Below, in pieces: positions 44,782 through 56,840 of a DNA stretch of 64,000 nucleotides (positions are counted from its first letter, which is position 1; the number at the start of each line of letters is the position of its first letter). The notes below the pieces were generated by a model, which was given only the letters and a program-made list of their open reading frames with translations, was not told where the DNA came from and ran no database searches. Both the position numbers and the translations under genes were made by a program. The DNA comes from Atherinomorus stipes (taxonomy: Eukaryota > Chordata > Actinopteri > Atheriniformes > Atherinidae). The stretch covers positions 62,001 through 126,000 of the forward strand of contig JALJCO010009074.1 in NCBI GenBank assembly GCA_023101725.1. Direction: 5' to 3'.

Positions 44782-46173
44782 GGGCCAGATTTATAAATCA
44801 TCAGAATCAGAGACTTGAAGAAACTAAACAAGCTGATCAAGAAAGCTGGTTCTGTGCTGGGGATAACTCTGGAGCTGCTGGAGCTGATCGTTAAAAAGAA
44901 TGCTGCACAAGCTGATGAAGATGATGTAGGACACTTCCCATCCTCCCCACAACACGGTGAAGAATCAACTGTGTGTTCAGTGGGAGGCCGCATCAGGTTC
45001 GCTGTCGGACGGAGAGATACAGAAATTCATTCCTGCCGGCAGCATCACCCTAAAGAACAAGACTGACTGACATTTTTGTTTATTAAAAAAAAAAAAAAAA
45101 AAAAAAAAAAGCTTTAACAATACTGAATTTCCCTTCTGGGATGAATAAAGTATTTTTAATTTCATTTCATTTCATAAAGATCCAAATCTGTATGTAGTAA
45201 ATAACCCACGCAATCTGGAATTTAGCGCGAGGGGCTGAACCACGGTTTGCGAGTGATTTACCAAGAATGAAAGTGCAAATGACAGCATGTGCAAACGTGA
45301 TGGAAACGCCCCGATATAAATGAGGTACGGAATACAAAAACAAAAATAATTTAAAATAAGTATGATGAATATAAAAAATGATACAAGAAGCATCTGTGCA
45401 CCTCATAAATGCCTATTCATGAGGACATGGATCAGGAGTTGCTGAACAAATGAAAGCATCTGCAGCTCCAACATGGTCTCTATACACAGGAGTTGCGCAC
45501 TTTGGCACGATGCCAACGTCTTCAGAGCTTGCGCTGCCAGGTGATCCTGTGGTCCTGTCTAGGTGCTAAAATCCAAGTTAAAACATGACATTGGCAATAA
45601 AGGGAAATAAAAAGACACAATTAATGCAGCTTTAGTTCTCATTAAGCTGCACAGCGGCTGTAAACTTTCATTTATCCAGAATATTTTACACCCGTGTTAA
45701 ATAGTGGTTTGCTGTATTGATTTTTACTGAATCAACACTGAGAACTAAACACGCTGCCCTCACTGCTCATGAGAAATGATTTTGAATCAGATGCGTGCGT
45801 GTCCAGGGTTGTCCCTCTCAGAAGTTGCAGCCTTTTGTGCACAAAGCTGCAAGTTTGCACCTGCTTTTCAGACATAGAAAAATAGACGCAAAAAACCAGC
45901 AATGCAATGCGTCTCACGGTTAATAAATCGCCTTGTGAGTGCTAAATTAATATATTTACATTTTCTCCTCCCATTACTCGCACTATTGTGTGTAAACGCC
46001 CCATATTGCATATTCATTGCGGAAAAAGTACTAAATGGATAAGAGGTGCTATTTGGCACGTTTAAAGACCGAACCCTTTTAGCACGCTGTTAATAGATCA
46101 GTTTGTACCTTTTTTTGAGTGTGGAGGGATAGCTCACGTTTTTATACACGCAAACCTTTGATAGATCCGGCCC
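44782..46173. mobile_element. Harbinger-like non-autonomous element containing a LINE tail
   Basis: The left end GGGCCAGATTTATAAA and the inverted right end GGGCCGGATCTATCAAA match with a few changes. Both are flanked by AGA (44779-44781 and 46174-46176). A 3-bp duplication suits PIF/Harbinger, although so short a match can arise by chance. Just inside the left end a LINE fragment (44806-45176) has inserted. No transposase is seen. Confidence 0.55.
44806..45176 (+). mobile_element. LINE 3' end, copy 2
   Basis: The plus strand reads LKKLNKLIKKAGSVLGITLE, then PSSPQHGEEST after a frame change and CRQHHPKEQD. A long A run (about 45086-45110), AATTTCCCTTCTGGGATGAA and (ATTTC)n follow. It is the same family and tail as the copy at 37.6-38.1 kb, in opposite orientation. 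Confidence 0.8.
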
Positions 46174-46322
46174 AGAGTTTCATTTGAGTTTTTTTTAAGT
46201 GTGATGAAACAACCCCCAAAAGTCACGTAACTCAAGGGATGAAGCAGTCTTGTATCTACAGAACTGATCAAAAAGAAAAATTTGGAATTGTATCTTAAGC
46301 CACTTTATTAACAGACAGTTAG

Positions 46323-46685
46323 AAAACAATACAGATATCCTCATAGTCCTCATACAGATCTGGGCATTAAAAAGTTCCCCTTCCAGCCAACTGCCAGCCA
46401 CTTACCAGCCACTTACCAGCGACTTGTCTGCTAATTCAATCACACAGAGAAACACCTGTGTGCCCAGGAGAAACGATTTCAGAGCATAAATGAATGCCCG
46501 GAACAAGGATGTTTCTACACGCCAAGTTTGGACACCATAAGTGATTGCGTATTTGCGGGACAAGCCGTTCAGCCAGTGATAGTGCAGTAATGGTGCACTA
46601 TTAGTGCACCACTTCTGGCAGAAAAAGGAGGAACTTTTTCATGCCCAGATCTGTATGAGGACTATGAGGATATCTGTATTGTTTT
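46323..46685. mobile_element. MITE family A, copy 1 (56-bp inverted ends)
   Basis: The arms 46323-46378 and 46630-46685 pair almost perfectly (one mismatch). They begin AAAACAATACAGATATCC and continue through CATACAGATCTGGGCAT. The inner AAGTTCC and GCCAGCCACTTACCAGC words are shared, in inverted orientation, with copies at 51.9-52.2 kb and 62.1-62.4 kb. The outer 32 bp of the arms are specific to this copy. Confidence 0.85.
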
Positions 46686-46974
46686 CAATTTTGCCTTTTC
46701 ACGATCATAAAAACACTAATCGAATAAAAACAATTAATCCTGACGTGAGCAAACTGGTGGACTTATAGGAAGCAAACTGCAGGGAGTATAGAACAGGAAT
46801 ACATGTAGACTTAGTATTCATTTTTACTGATATTATTATTCTAATATATTATTCTTATTTTACTCCTTTGCTTGTTTCTAATTTATTTCCGGTTGTGTTT
46901 TTTTAAAGTTATATTTGAGGTTGAGTTTTGGTGGTTCATTAAACACTTTTTATAAAATCAATGAATAATCGTGT

Positions 46975-47038
46975 ATATTAATCGTGATTTCAATATCAGT
47001 CAAAATAATCGTGATTCAAGTTTTTTCCATAATCGTCC
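46975..47038. mobile_element. hAT-like right end
   Basis: Repeats of AATCGTGAT end in CCATAATCGTCCAGCCCTA, the inverted form of a common fish hAT terminus. No left end was found, so it is probably truncated by the LINE that follows directly. Confidence 0.5.
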
Positions 47039-47044
47039 AGCCCT

Positions 47045-47700
47045 ATCTCCCACCTCCCCCTCCAGTCTGAAACAAATCTCCATCAGCGGTAACACAATAG
47101 AACAGGTGAGCACATTTAAGTATCTCAGACTCACCCTGGACAATAACCTAACATTTGAACACCACATCACAGACCTTCATAAACATTCACAACAGAGACT
47201 TTATGTTCTCCGAACACTCGGTGCTCTTCATGTTGCTCCCCATCTTCTGCTGCTGCTGTACTAAAATATCATTCAGTCCATTCTGCTGTATTCTTCACCC
47301 TGTTTTTACACCATGCTGTCAGTTGCCAATAGAAACAAGCTTCTCAAAATCACTCACATCACATCCAAAGTCATCTGCTCCAAACGTCTCACAGCTAAAT
47401 GACAAAGCAACAGCCCGACTTGCCACATCAACACTTCAAGACACTGAGCACCCTCTCTATGAGTTTTTCCAGCTCCCCCCCCCCCCGTTTTAAAAGGAGT
47501 TTTGTATTATCAGCCATTGCCATTCTCAATAAGCCTCACTGATTTCATTTGTCACTGTTATGTTTGTCTACTCTGTTGTTCTTTTGTGATAGTTTGTGGT
47601 GAGATCGTATATTGTGCTATATGTATTATATGTAAAGGTGTATACCAACCTGGGACCATCATACCTTCGTGGGACAATAAAGAATCTATCTATCTATGTC
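47045..47700 (+). mobile_element. LINE RT C-terminal fragment with (TCTA)n tail
   Basis: The plus strand reads FKYLRLTLDNNLTFEHHITD then LHKHSQQRLYVLRTLGALHV, PHLLLLLY. After frame shifts it continues SVANRNKLLKITHITSKV and TARLATSTLQDTEHPL. The copy finishes in a GGGACAATAAAGAATCTATC tail with TCTA repeats. It is 5'-truncated and inactive. Confidence 0.85.
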
Positions 47701-47704
47701 TGAT

Positions 47705-49214
47705 ATCATCAGCCTACCGATATTAGTAGCCCTTACCAAAAAGTATATGCAAGTATGCTTTATGTATACAAATTTTAAACTTTAAATAAGACAATATACT
47801 TTACTGTTTATGTACTTATGAGAAATATACTTAAAGTTTACTTGGCATTTACACCATAAATATACTAGAAGTATCAGTACATTTAGCCTACTTATACTTA
47901 TTTTTAAACTTTTGCCTATTTTTTTTTTTTTTAATTAATCATTTATGGGCTAGGTTTTCCTTGCTGTGCAGCCCGTCATCTGCAGCTACAATGTACTGTA
48001 CATTTGATTCTGTAAATGCCTGCAGTCACCAGCTCATGTTAAAGGTTATGCTAAAGGCCTTTAACTTGACCTTTCATTTAAACCCGTCATCCTCTCAGCT
48101 TGCATGACACAGTCAGATGTCAGATGTTTACTTGACACCATAACCACTGACACTCTTACTGTGTTGCTGTTACTGTCACACAGTTTGCATTAACAGCTTT
48201 CACTGGACTGACAGGTTGGTGACACCCACTGTTGCATAACACAGCTTCATCAGGCTGCTGCCGCAGTGTTGATACTGTTAAGAGGCTGAATCTGGTTGAT
48301 TTGTTGTTGTTTTCACTTTTTGTAGTAATCAGACATCAACTGGAAGGAGTAAAATCTGCAAAGGTTCATCATAAACAGGAAGGAAAAAAATCTAAATTTA
48401 TGCAAGCTCTTTAAAAAGTCAGACATGCTACAAACGGAGGATTCTTCAGTATTCTTTTTCCACGCTATTTCATGTGTTTGGTGTTGTGTCTTTGCCTCCA
48501 CGTGCAGCTGTGTTTGCACCAATTTCACATTTCCACTTGGAGCATTGGCAGATGCAGGTAAACATGCTGTGTGTGTGTGTGTGTGTGTGTGTGAGTGAGT
48601 GAACGTTGACCCGTATGCACACAAGAAGAAAGACAGAGAGGGCTCTGCTTTCACTTTCAAAACATCCTGAGGAGGGAAACAGATACACTCAGTCTTTGGT
48701 GATACCCTCAGTGCATTTGAAGGTAGAGGTGAGCCAAAGTGCATTCATCCCCTATCACCAACTTTGCACGATGGGAAAAGGATTCTCTTTCACTCCCAAC
48801 CTGCCTCCGCCACCACCACCGAAACAAGACATGCTTATATATGGGCACTGACACACAAAACGGGTTTGACTTTTCACCTGGAAAACGGTCTTCGGAGAGG
48901 AACTTTAAAATTATATTTTTGTATTTCTGTCATAAATGCAGTTATTTACTAAGGTGCAATTGTTGGCAACCAGCTTGTTAGTGAGAATTGCAACAATATG
49001 TTAGACAAACATTTTTCTTGTTCCATATAAAATGTTAAACAGAGTAGTTTCTGATGAGTAAATGCCAGGTTGAGATCTAAGAATTAAAGTCAATCTATCA
49101 TGCTGCTGTGCTCTGGACTGGCAGGTGCTGCCTACACGACCTTCTATGAGCATCCTGTGGAAACTACAGTACTTTTTACTATCCTCCTTTACTGCTGTCA
49201 CAGGTTCACAAATA
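47705..49214. other. Intergenic with (GT)n
   Basis: (GT)n lies at about 48568-48592. The frames at 48313-48981 on both strands are low-confidence and unrecognised. Confidence 0.4.
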
Positions 49215-49222
49215 GTGCATGA

Positions 49223-50926
49223 TAGGGCCTTGACTCTGAACTTTGTTATTCGAATATAATTCGAACATTAAAAAAATAAACAAAGTTCGAATTAATATTT
49301 ATATTCGAACCTGTTATGAGTGTTACTTTTTTTTTTTTTCAACGTGTTAGAACATAAACGTTTTCAGCAGGGTTAATGCGCGGCTCTTTCTAGAGGACTT
49401 CTGGTTAAGAAAGTAAGAGCATCCAGCACTGAGCAGGCTGATATAACAGTAGTATGATGAGATAAAGCATCTTACAAGTTTCTGCGGCATGAAGATCCGA
49501 CCTCGTCTGCTAAATAATATAAATCCTACAATCAGTTTTCACGCATTTCTCTCGGATGATCAACTACGAAGATGGATTGTGAACATCAGGTCACACCGTG
49601 TCTGAGCGCCACACTTTACAGTCCAGGACGTCAGAGAGCCGAGTGAAGGAGGAGGAAGGAGCTGAAACCCGGCGCTGTTCTGGTTTTATTTCATTATAAC
49701 AACTATTCTCTTGGTGAGAGAAGACTGTGTTTGGGAACGTACAGCAGGACCAGAGAAGATGGAAACTGGAGAAGCAGTTTGTGCTCGTGTCGTCGGAAAA
49801 TGAGAAAAATAAGTGGTAGCCTAGTGGCTTATTAGCAAGTACAGCTAGTGCTAACCTAAGAAAATAATATAAGTAGCAATGATTTATCTCAAAGAACAGT
49901 ACAAATAGATTTCTGTGTTAAAAATGTGAGCTTAATATTCGCTCTTACTACACGGTGTCTTAATCAAACAAACATGCATGTCCATTTTTTTTAATACTAA
50001 TGGGTGATGAAGGGCTAAATACCAAAAATAATGTTTCCACCCACGTCTCTCTCCGTTGCCTTGAACAGGCTGTGTGCTGCAAAATGCGCTGCAATTCGGT
50101 GTCTGAATTTCCCGCGCTGCCCTGAGGATGTGACATCAAATGACCTACATCCACATTTTGATACAGGAAGAAGACGGTCGCGTTAAATTCAAACACTGTC
50201 AGCGATAGTTATGGATTTTTTTGCCGTCAGCAAACGATCCAGATCAACTGAAAGACCATTAAAAAGTGTAACTACGAAGAAAAAGGTGAGTACACAACAT
50301 TATAGCTTCAGTTTGTGCACGCTCCCGTGACGGCTTTGCTCGTGGCTGCAGTTACCTGAAGCGGCAGTAGCGAGTTTCGTTTGTTAATCTTGCCTCAAGT
50401 CCCTTTAAATCGCTTCACCCACTCGCTAGCAGACGTCGCTGTGTGTTTCTGATAAATCCGGTGGGCATCGTCCACAATGATGTGCGGGAGGTCTAAAAAA
50501 AACGTGTAAAATGCCGTTTTGTCCAGATGTAATGTGACAGTTCTGAACTGGAAGTGATTGTCGGGGATCTCTCCCGTCTGGTGAAGTTAAGAATCGCGAC
50601 CGTCGGAGCATTAACTGTGTTGTAACAGCATCTTCTGTTATATTCTGCTCATTACATCTGCACTATAACACTGAATTATCTTGTTTGCTCATTAATAACA
50701 ATTTTAACTCGCCCAAATACTTTGAAAAGCCTTTCGTGCACGTAGTACATTGACGTTGATAGAGCTACACTGCCCTCTGGTGGCCACAACATGTACAACT
50801 CTTACGTTGTTGTCAATACAAATTTAATGGTTAAATTATTGATAAATGTTCGAATATATTCGAACCTCGTTATGAGAAAAAAAAACGAACTTCGAATTTG
50901 ATTTCTGAGCAAAAGTCAAAGCCCTA
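49223..50926. mobile_element. 1.7-kb hAT-like element, 8-bp target duplication
   Basis: The ends TAGGGCCTTGACTCTGA and the inverted GTCAAAGCCCTA are flanked by a perfect GTGCATGA duplication (49215-49222 and 50927-50934). TTCGAA-rich subterminal sequence lies inside both ends (ATTCGAATATAATTCGAAC left, TTCGAATATATTCGAACC right). The middle contains a copy of the 35.7-kb MITE. No transposase frame was recognised. Confidence 0.85.
49975..50409. mobile_element. MITE of the 35.7-kb type, copy 2, left end lost
   Basis: It follows copy 1 base by base from TACTAATGGGTGATGAAG to TTGCCTCAAGTCCCTTTAAA with scattered changes and small indels. The left inverted end is absent. It is nested in, or was captured by, the hAT-like element. 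Confidence 0.75.
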
Positions 50927-50934
50927 GTGCATGA

Positions 50935-51640
50935 TTCAAATGAAAAGAATTTCTTCACCCAAAGGTGTGATTTGTCTGATCAGCTGTACGGCCATTGTAA
51001 CATGCTGGTCCGGTTTTTCATTTCTGTCAGGTTTGACTATCCTTTAGCTTTGTCTCCTTGTTTATCCAAGTTTTTAAAAAACTCTGCTTTGTTACTGTAA
51101 CATTAGGGCTTTTGTCAATTGGAATTCTTCTCGGTTAACTTCCTCTTATTGTTAAAATAATCTCTATTAATTTCTCTACACATGTTTTCAACTCCTTGAA
51201 GTTTGCCTTCATTCATTTTACGAAATTATGTTGACATAGCACAACAAAACATCTTCATTGCAAATTTGGGATGTTTTTGCTTGCCAGTGCAGTACACTCG
51301 TTTTTCTTTTAGTGCAAACACATCATCAGTTAGAAATGTTGTCTAAGCTTTTGATGGACAGTAGTAGAAGTAAAGAATGTAATAAGTCAGTGATGCTTTG
51401 TAAGCACTGAACCTGTTTTGCATTCGTTTTTTAGGCAAAGATATCATCAAAATGTGGGATATTCTGTAAATGGCATAGCACTCTTGAAAGTACAGTATTT
51501 ATGCTCTGTAACCGGAAATGGTTGGTGACTTGTGAAGACAACATCTTGCAGGCTCAAACTTGAGGGGAGGCCTGCTCCCCTGCCCTTAGCTTATGAATAT
51601 AAGCTTTAAATTGGGAAACACATGTTGCAACAATTGAACA
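50935..51640. other. Intergenic, nothing assigned
   Basis: AT-rich DNA without supported features. Confidence 0.4.
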
Positions 51641-51800
51641 ACTATGTGGCAAAGTACGCAATGAGAGAATGAGAGTCATGCATGCTAAACAGTCGACCAA
51701 AGGGATATCCCTTTGGCTGAATGGTTAGTGCGCATGACTTTCACCCAGGACTCTGGGGATTAAATCCCGCCTGGGTCCTCCTTGCGTACCTTACCGCATA
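51641..51800 (+). repeat. tRNA-like repeat, copy 2, head-to-head dimer
   Basis: The right half has A-box-like TGGCTGAATGG (51714-51724) and B-box-like GGATTAAATCC (51757-51767). The left half (51641-51700) is a shortened inverted copy (GGCAAAGTACGCAA, GAGAGTCATG). They meet at the perfect 20-bp palindrome CCAAAGGGATATCCCTTTGG (51697-51716). Confidence 0.65.
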
Positions 51801-51899
51801 CACTGTATGTGCTTTTATGAGGTAATATGAATCTAAAAATAGGAAATACAGGCTGCTCAAAGCCTGAACAGCAGACTGCATTAATGTCAGTGCAGGAAT

Positions 51900-52193
51900 G
51901 TACAGATGCAGGCATTAAAAGTTCCTCCTTTTTCTGCCAGAAGTTTTGCAGTATTGGTGCACCATTACTGTACTATCACTGGCTGAACGATTTGTCCCAC
52001 TAATACGTCATCATGCATGGTGTCCAAACTTGGCGTGTGGAAACGTCCTTTTTCTGGACATTCATTTATGCTCCGAAATCGTTTCCCCTGGGCACACAGG
52101 CGTTTCCCTGTGCGATTGAATTTGCAGACAAGTCGCTGGTAAGTGGCTGGCAGTTGGCTGAAAGGGGAACTTTTTCATGCCCAGATCTGTATA
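51900..52193. mobile_element. MITE family A, copy 2
   Basis: The left end GTACAGATGCAGGCATTAAA and the inverted right end ATACAGATCTGGGCATGAAA match. The interior (CACTGGCTGAACGATTTGTC, TCGTTTCCCCTGGGCACACA, GACAAGTCGCTGGTAAGTGG) matches the copies at 46.3 and 62.1 kb. Confidence 0.8.
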
Positions 52194-53540
52194 CTGTTGT
52201 GCTTAACAAGATAATCTAGCAGATGCAATGTGTAATCACAAAGGAAGCCTTCAAAAAGTTCAGTTTGGTAGTTTGTGCTTGCACAATTTTTGGATGAACA
52301 GGTTCCCCCATATGTGGGACAGACTGATAAGGTCTCACCATTGGGGAGCCAACCAAGTCTTGGATTTTTCCTGCTCTTGGTTCTTGAAAACATGTTATCT
52401 CTTATCAGAAAAACACCTTTAGTTCCCACCAGTTAGTGGGGAGTTGCAGTTGAATTGCTAGGTCTTCACTTGTAGAGCTGGCTCTCCTGTGTTGTGCCAT
52501 GCATTTATGAAGTGGCAGTTTGGTCTCTCCTGTTTAAAGCTCTGAGCACTGCATGCTGCACTGCGTTGCAAGCATGACTCCACACAGCTTGTGCTTTGGG
52601 TATTTTGCCCATTTTTGTGAACCAGTTTCTGTCTGAGGGCTTTGTTGGCTTTGAAATGTGTCAGTATGTCATATTTTTCTCAGACACTCCTGCACATACA
52701 TGTATGACATGTTGATATATTTACTCCTGTTTTTCTCATCTTCTTTGTTCATGTTATATTTTCCTGATTTCCTAGCTGATTTGATGAATGGCAAGTTTAG
52801 AGATCTACAGGTTTGAAGTGCCTTCTTGTGTTTGCTTTCCTTCACAGCACACAGATTCTTCTGAAGCCTCAAAACTGACTTCTGAGTGAGACTAAGTCAG
52901 GGCCACTTCACCACTGATGCACTGAAACTTTCAGCTCTTCTGCCCAACACTATCACTGAAGAGGCTTACAGTTTCATTAAAAAAAATCCCATTAAGTAAC
53001 TCGAGGATGGACACTGGAAGCAGAATTTCCAAACAGTGCAACTGAGATCCAGTGCTTGCAGAGGACATCGAAAATTATTAGACAAGAACTTAGAACCATG
53101 ACACCTGGCTTTGAACATTCATGACCAGTGGGTAAAAACTTGTCTGACAGGGATATCACCCAACCAGAGAGGATGTTATAACTAAAGGACCCAGCTTTAC
53201 TATTTCCCTACACTACTACCAGCATTGGACTTCATTTTCATAGCAACTGAGTCTGCAATCAGGAAATACAACACATCCAAGGCAGAGGCATAACAAACTA
53301 TGGATGGAGGTAAAAACAGCCCTCTCCAAATTTCTCCTTTGAACTTTGCACACAGGAAAAGACAAATACTAAGGCCTCTTGGTTGGGCCAAAAACACAAA
53401 AAATCACCACTTTACCAACAGATAAAGAGATACGCTGTGGTTAGAATTTGGCTTATGGGGCAGCTAAGGGGACTTTGGCTCCCCTAGAAAGCAGATGTGC
53501 TTTAAAAGTCTCCTTTGTCCTGAGGAAAATAAGAAAGAAT
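52194..53540. other. Intergenic, nothing assigned
   Basis: There are short frames only, on both strands. Confidence 0.4.
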
Positions 53541-53544
53541 CTAT

Positions 53545-53790
53545 AAAAGTGTAAAGCACCAAAATGAAGTGGATAGCCGATGGTAAGTGCTGCAGGCTTT
53601 GGTCTGCAAAACTCAGGGTTGAGTCCCAGACACAGCACTTAAGTGAACCACTATGGGCCCTTGAGCAAGGTCCTTAACCCCCACCACTCTGGGCACTGCG
53701 ATTTGCAGCCCACGGCTCTCTGATTAATCTATAGATGGGTTAAAACAGAACCAAATTTCCCAATCAGGATTAATAGAGCTAAAATTATTA
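53545..53790 (+). repeat. SINE-like repeat with tRNA-type head
   Basis: GATGGTAAGTGCTGCAGG and GGGTTGAGTCCC resemble A and B boxes. They are followed by the tail word TGAGCAAGGTCCTTAACCCC and CACCACTCTGGGCACTG. The tail is shared with the inverted repeat at about 1545-1610. Confidence 0.5.
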
Positions 53791-54080
53791 TGATGATGAT
53801 TATGCAGCATTCTGGAATAGTAAAAATCCCTTTGAATGAAGAAATATCATTACAGCTGACATACATTTGTTCCATTTAGATGTATGTATGACATGTACTG
53901 TATGTTAGTATAATCTGAAATTATCCAGCTCTCAATTCCCTATAATTAAATAAGAAGCTGACTATCTGTAAATAGAAGCCCTTCTGTGTTTTTTTACCTC
54001 TCTTTTGCACATTGTAATCATAAGAATTGTTTATAATATTTTAATGATTTGTTTGTGCGAAATGAATTGAAAAAAAAAAT
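53791..54080. other. Intergenic, nothing assigned
   Basis: AT-rich, with no supported feature. Confidence 0.4.
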
Positions 54081-54084
54081 TGTT

Positions 54085-54320
54085 GTCAAGTCAAGTCAAG
54101 TCAAATTTATTTACCTAAAGCACATTTAAAAACAACCTCAGTTGACCAAAGTGCTGAACAGAGAAATGATAAAATCAAAAATCAACAATAAATTAAGAGC
54201 ACAGAATAGATAAAACAGCACATAAATAGGATACACATAAAACCACAGAAGAAGATAAACACATAAAATAACATAAAACACATAAAAGCCAAAAAGAGAT
54301 GCTCAGGCTGGAGGGAAGGC
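54085..54320 (-). repeat. LINE/SINE 3' tail, inverted
   Basis: (AAGTC)n followed by AAATTTATTT and AGCACATTTAAAAACAACCT then CCAAAGTGCTG is a common retroposon tail read on the minus strand. The following A-rich stretch with ACATAAAA repeats belongs to it. Confidence 0.6.
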
Positions 54321-55050
54321 CAGTGAGAATAGATGTGCTTTCAGTAAGGATTTAAAATGATCAGGTCAAAGTATTTCTGTAAAACATCAAAAGTCAACTT
54401 CTTGAATGTAAAACTTGCACATTACTAACTTGTACTAAATATCTAACATCCAGTTCTTCATGATAAATGTCAGACAACATAAGAAATACAACTCTAGAGC
54501 AAAAAATGGTAATACACTAAATCACGCTACCTAAGGGCTTGTACCAGGTTATCAATTGCTACACTTGCAATGCTCTAGTGCTAATAACTTGAGGATATTT
54601 TAAAAATAAGTTTCCCTCCTAAAGCAGCTTTGGAAGTTCCAGGTTTCTCGTTAATATAATTAATGGTAGGGAAATAAAGTACAATAACTCATTATGAAAA
54701 GGAAATAAAACAGGAGCAATGACTTTTACGAGTTCAGATTAAATATTTACTTTTTCCCATTTTCTCCTCAACCAGCAGACTCCATTATCATTACAACAAT
54801 GATGAAGTACAGCTAGTTCCCTGCAGTTCAAAGCTTCTTCTGATGCTCCATAAGTCAGAACACCATCTGTAATGTGTATGAGTGTGTTTTTTTGTGTGTG
54901 CATGTGTGTTACTCTAATGTCTTTGATGTGTACAGTATAGGTCTGTGCATGTCTCTCTCCCTTTCTATGTTACTCTGTATCTCTCTCCTCTGACATCTGG
55001 ACGGGTGTGAAACAGCTGTGTCTGCTGCAATCCCCTTCAGGATTTATAGC

Positions 55051-55089
<39 letters not shown>

Positions 55090-56470
55090 AAATATTTCCT
55101 CACGTAAACCCTCATTCCTTATCTTTCTTCAGCATCCAGCCTCACGCCACGCCCCTACCTAACCCATCCTCCACTTTAACCTATGATGGAGAGAATTTGG
55201 GGATTTTAAGATGCCTCTGGTCAAAGTTTTTTTTTTTTTTCAAACTGAGTGAAATAATTTGGACAGAGTATATTAACAGATCCAAGTCTCTGTGTCTGTG
55301 CATTTGGCAAATGATGCAGTTGAATGTTTGAAATTGCATCACCCCTTTTATGCCTGTTTTAGGGTGTATAAGAGCAAGCACATGCATGTGGATGCTCAAA
55401 ATTTTGTATGTTTTGTTCTCATGCACCCCCGTGGCAAGCATTCCTCAACCTCTGATCTTCCTCTCTCCTGCTTTCATCCCTCCCTTTTTTCCCCTTCTTC
55501 TTCTCTGCTCTGCTCCTGTTGTCATCGTCCTCAGGGCAGCCATTCATAAGCAAGAACATTCTGGTTTATGTCTGTTAGGGGGAAAACAGCCTATTCTTTT
55601 ATCGTTTGCCCTCTTTGTTCACTGCTATACAGCAAGATTCAGTAATTTGTAGCAGAATGATTTACTAGATGAAATCGGCTTCATGATCACATCTGGAAAA
55701 AAAAAAAATCTGAAAAATATTGCGGGGCAACAATGACAAAATATTTTGGTAAAGTTCACAGCGGAAGTGCCCCCATTTTGCACTTTGGTTACTACAAATG
55801 CCATGTCTACACCAGGCCCTGCAAGTGCTCAATGTAAAATATTTATTTAGGGATCAGAATAGAGAACATGGAAACAGGGATGCGGTAACGGCCATGTTTT
55901 TTTTAGTTTTTTTTACTGCAAATAGCAAACATCCATCATGACGTTTTCATGTTATTTTCCCAAACACAATGTCCGACGTCGGGACACACAGTGTAAGCGG
56001 TCAAGTCCCATCAGACCACCGGGCTTCCAAACATCATACAGTGTGAGAACATGAATTACGCATGATGAACATTTGAACCCTGTGATTTATTAGTATAGTT
56101 TGAGGTGGACCTGAAAAACACGACTGAGAAAATTGTAGCCTACAATGTCTGCCCACCTAAACGCCACCTCCTCGTCAGTCCAAAGGAAAAAAATCTCGCT
56201 TTCTCTGTGCAGCCACCACTTCGCTAGTCCAAGTAGCAAGTGAAATTAACTTCCTGTTTACATGCTGATGTAAAACACGTGCATCTGCCTGTGATGTGGC
56301 ACATGCTCAGTAAGTGCAAATACACAAGCCTTAAAGTGCTGATGATACGACCTTAACTTCAAGTAACTTTGCCATACAACAACACACCAAGACAAAATAA
56401 GTAGTTCTGTGCAGTTAGAAGTTAATCAGGTGAGTATTTACATAAATATCCAAAGTTTAAGAGGTGTGGC
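54321..56470. other. Intergenic with (CA)n
   Basis: (CA)n at about 55051-55085. The frames at 55181-55652 are short and pyrimidine-rich without recognised domains. Confidence 0.4.
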
Positions 56471-56479
56471 TAAGAGCTA

Positions 56480-56508
56480 CTAGCGAAGAGCTACTAGCTC
56501 TTCGCTAG
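56480..56508. repeat. Perfect 14-bp-arm palindrome
   Basis: Arms 56480-56493 (CTAGCGAAGAGCTA) and 56495-56508 are exact inverses around a single C. The flanking AGCTACTAGCG is also partly repeated. Confidence 0.85.
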
Positions 56509-56840
56509 CGAACCTAGCCTCCGTAACGTGATGTCAGCGAGATTAGGAGTTGCAGTCAGCTAATTGATTTACATGTATTATCAAAGCCATGGAAGTCATG
56601 AAAGATGCTCCAGAACAGCTAGATTGGAACTGGTTTGTGTGGTGGGATCATCAGCCAGTTCAGAAGAGTGTGATAATGCTGAGGAATTAGGTGACATCAC
56701 ACTTTACAGGATAAAGCCGGAGTGGAACTGTAGTCAGCTGCCTACAGTCTGTCTCCCAGCCTCAGGTCCACTTGGTTCAGCTGAAAGCCTGCAATGCCGA
56801 CACACCGAGCGAACTCAGAGCTGTAAGGAGCGACCCAGAA

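Noticed and set aside
42340..47740. One large hAT element from TAGGGATGCAC (42.68 kb) to a right end near 47.0 or 47.7 kb
   Set aside because: The candidate right ends do not match the left end, and no 8-bp duplication links them; the interval contains several independent elements.
48313..48744. 143-codon minus-strand frame with a TH repeat
   Set aside because: It runs through a (GT)n microsatellite; no domain and no splice support.
51711..51790. Functional tRNA gene
   Set aside because: Internal boxes are present, but no acceptor-stem pairing or clear anticodon stem could be built, and the unit is repeated as part of a palindrome.
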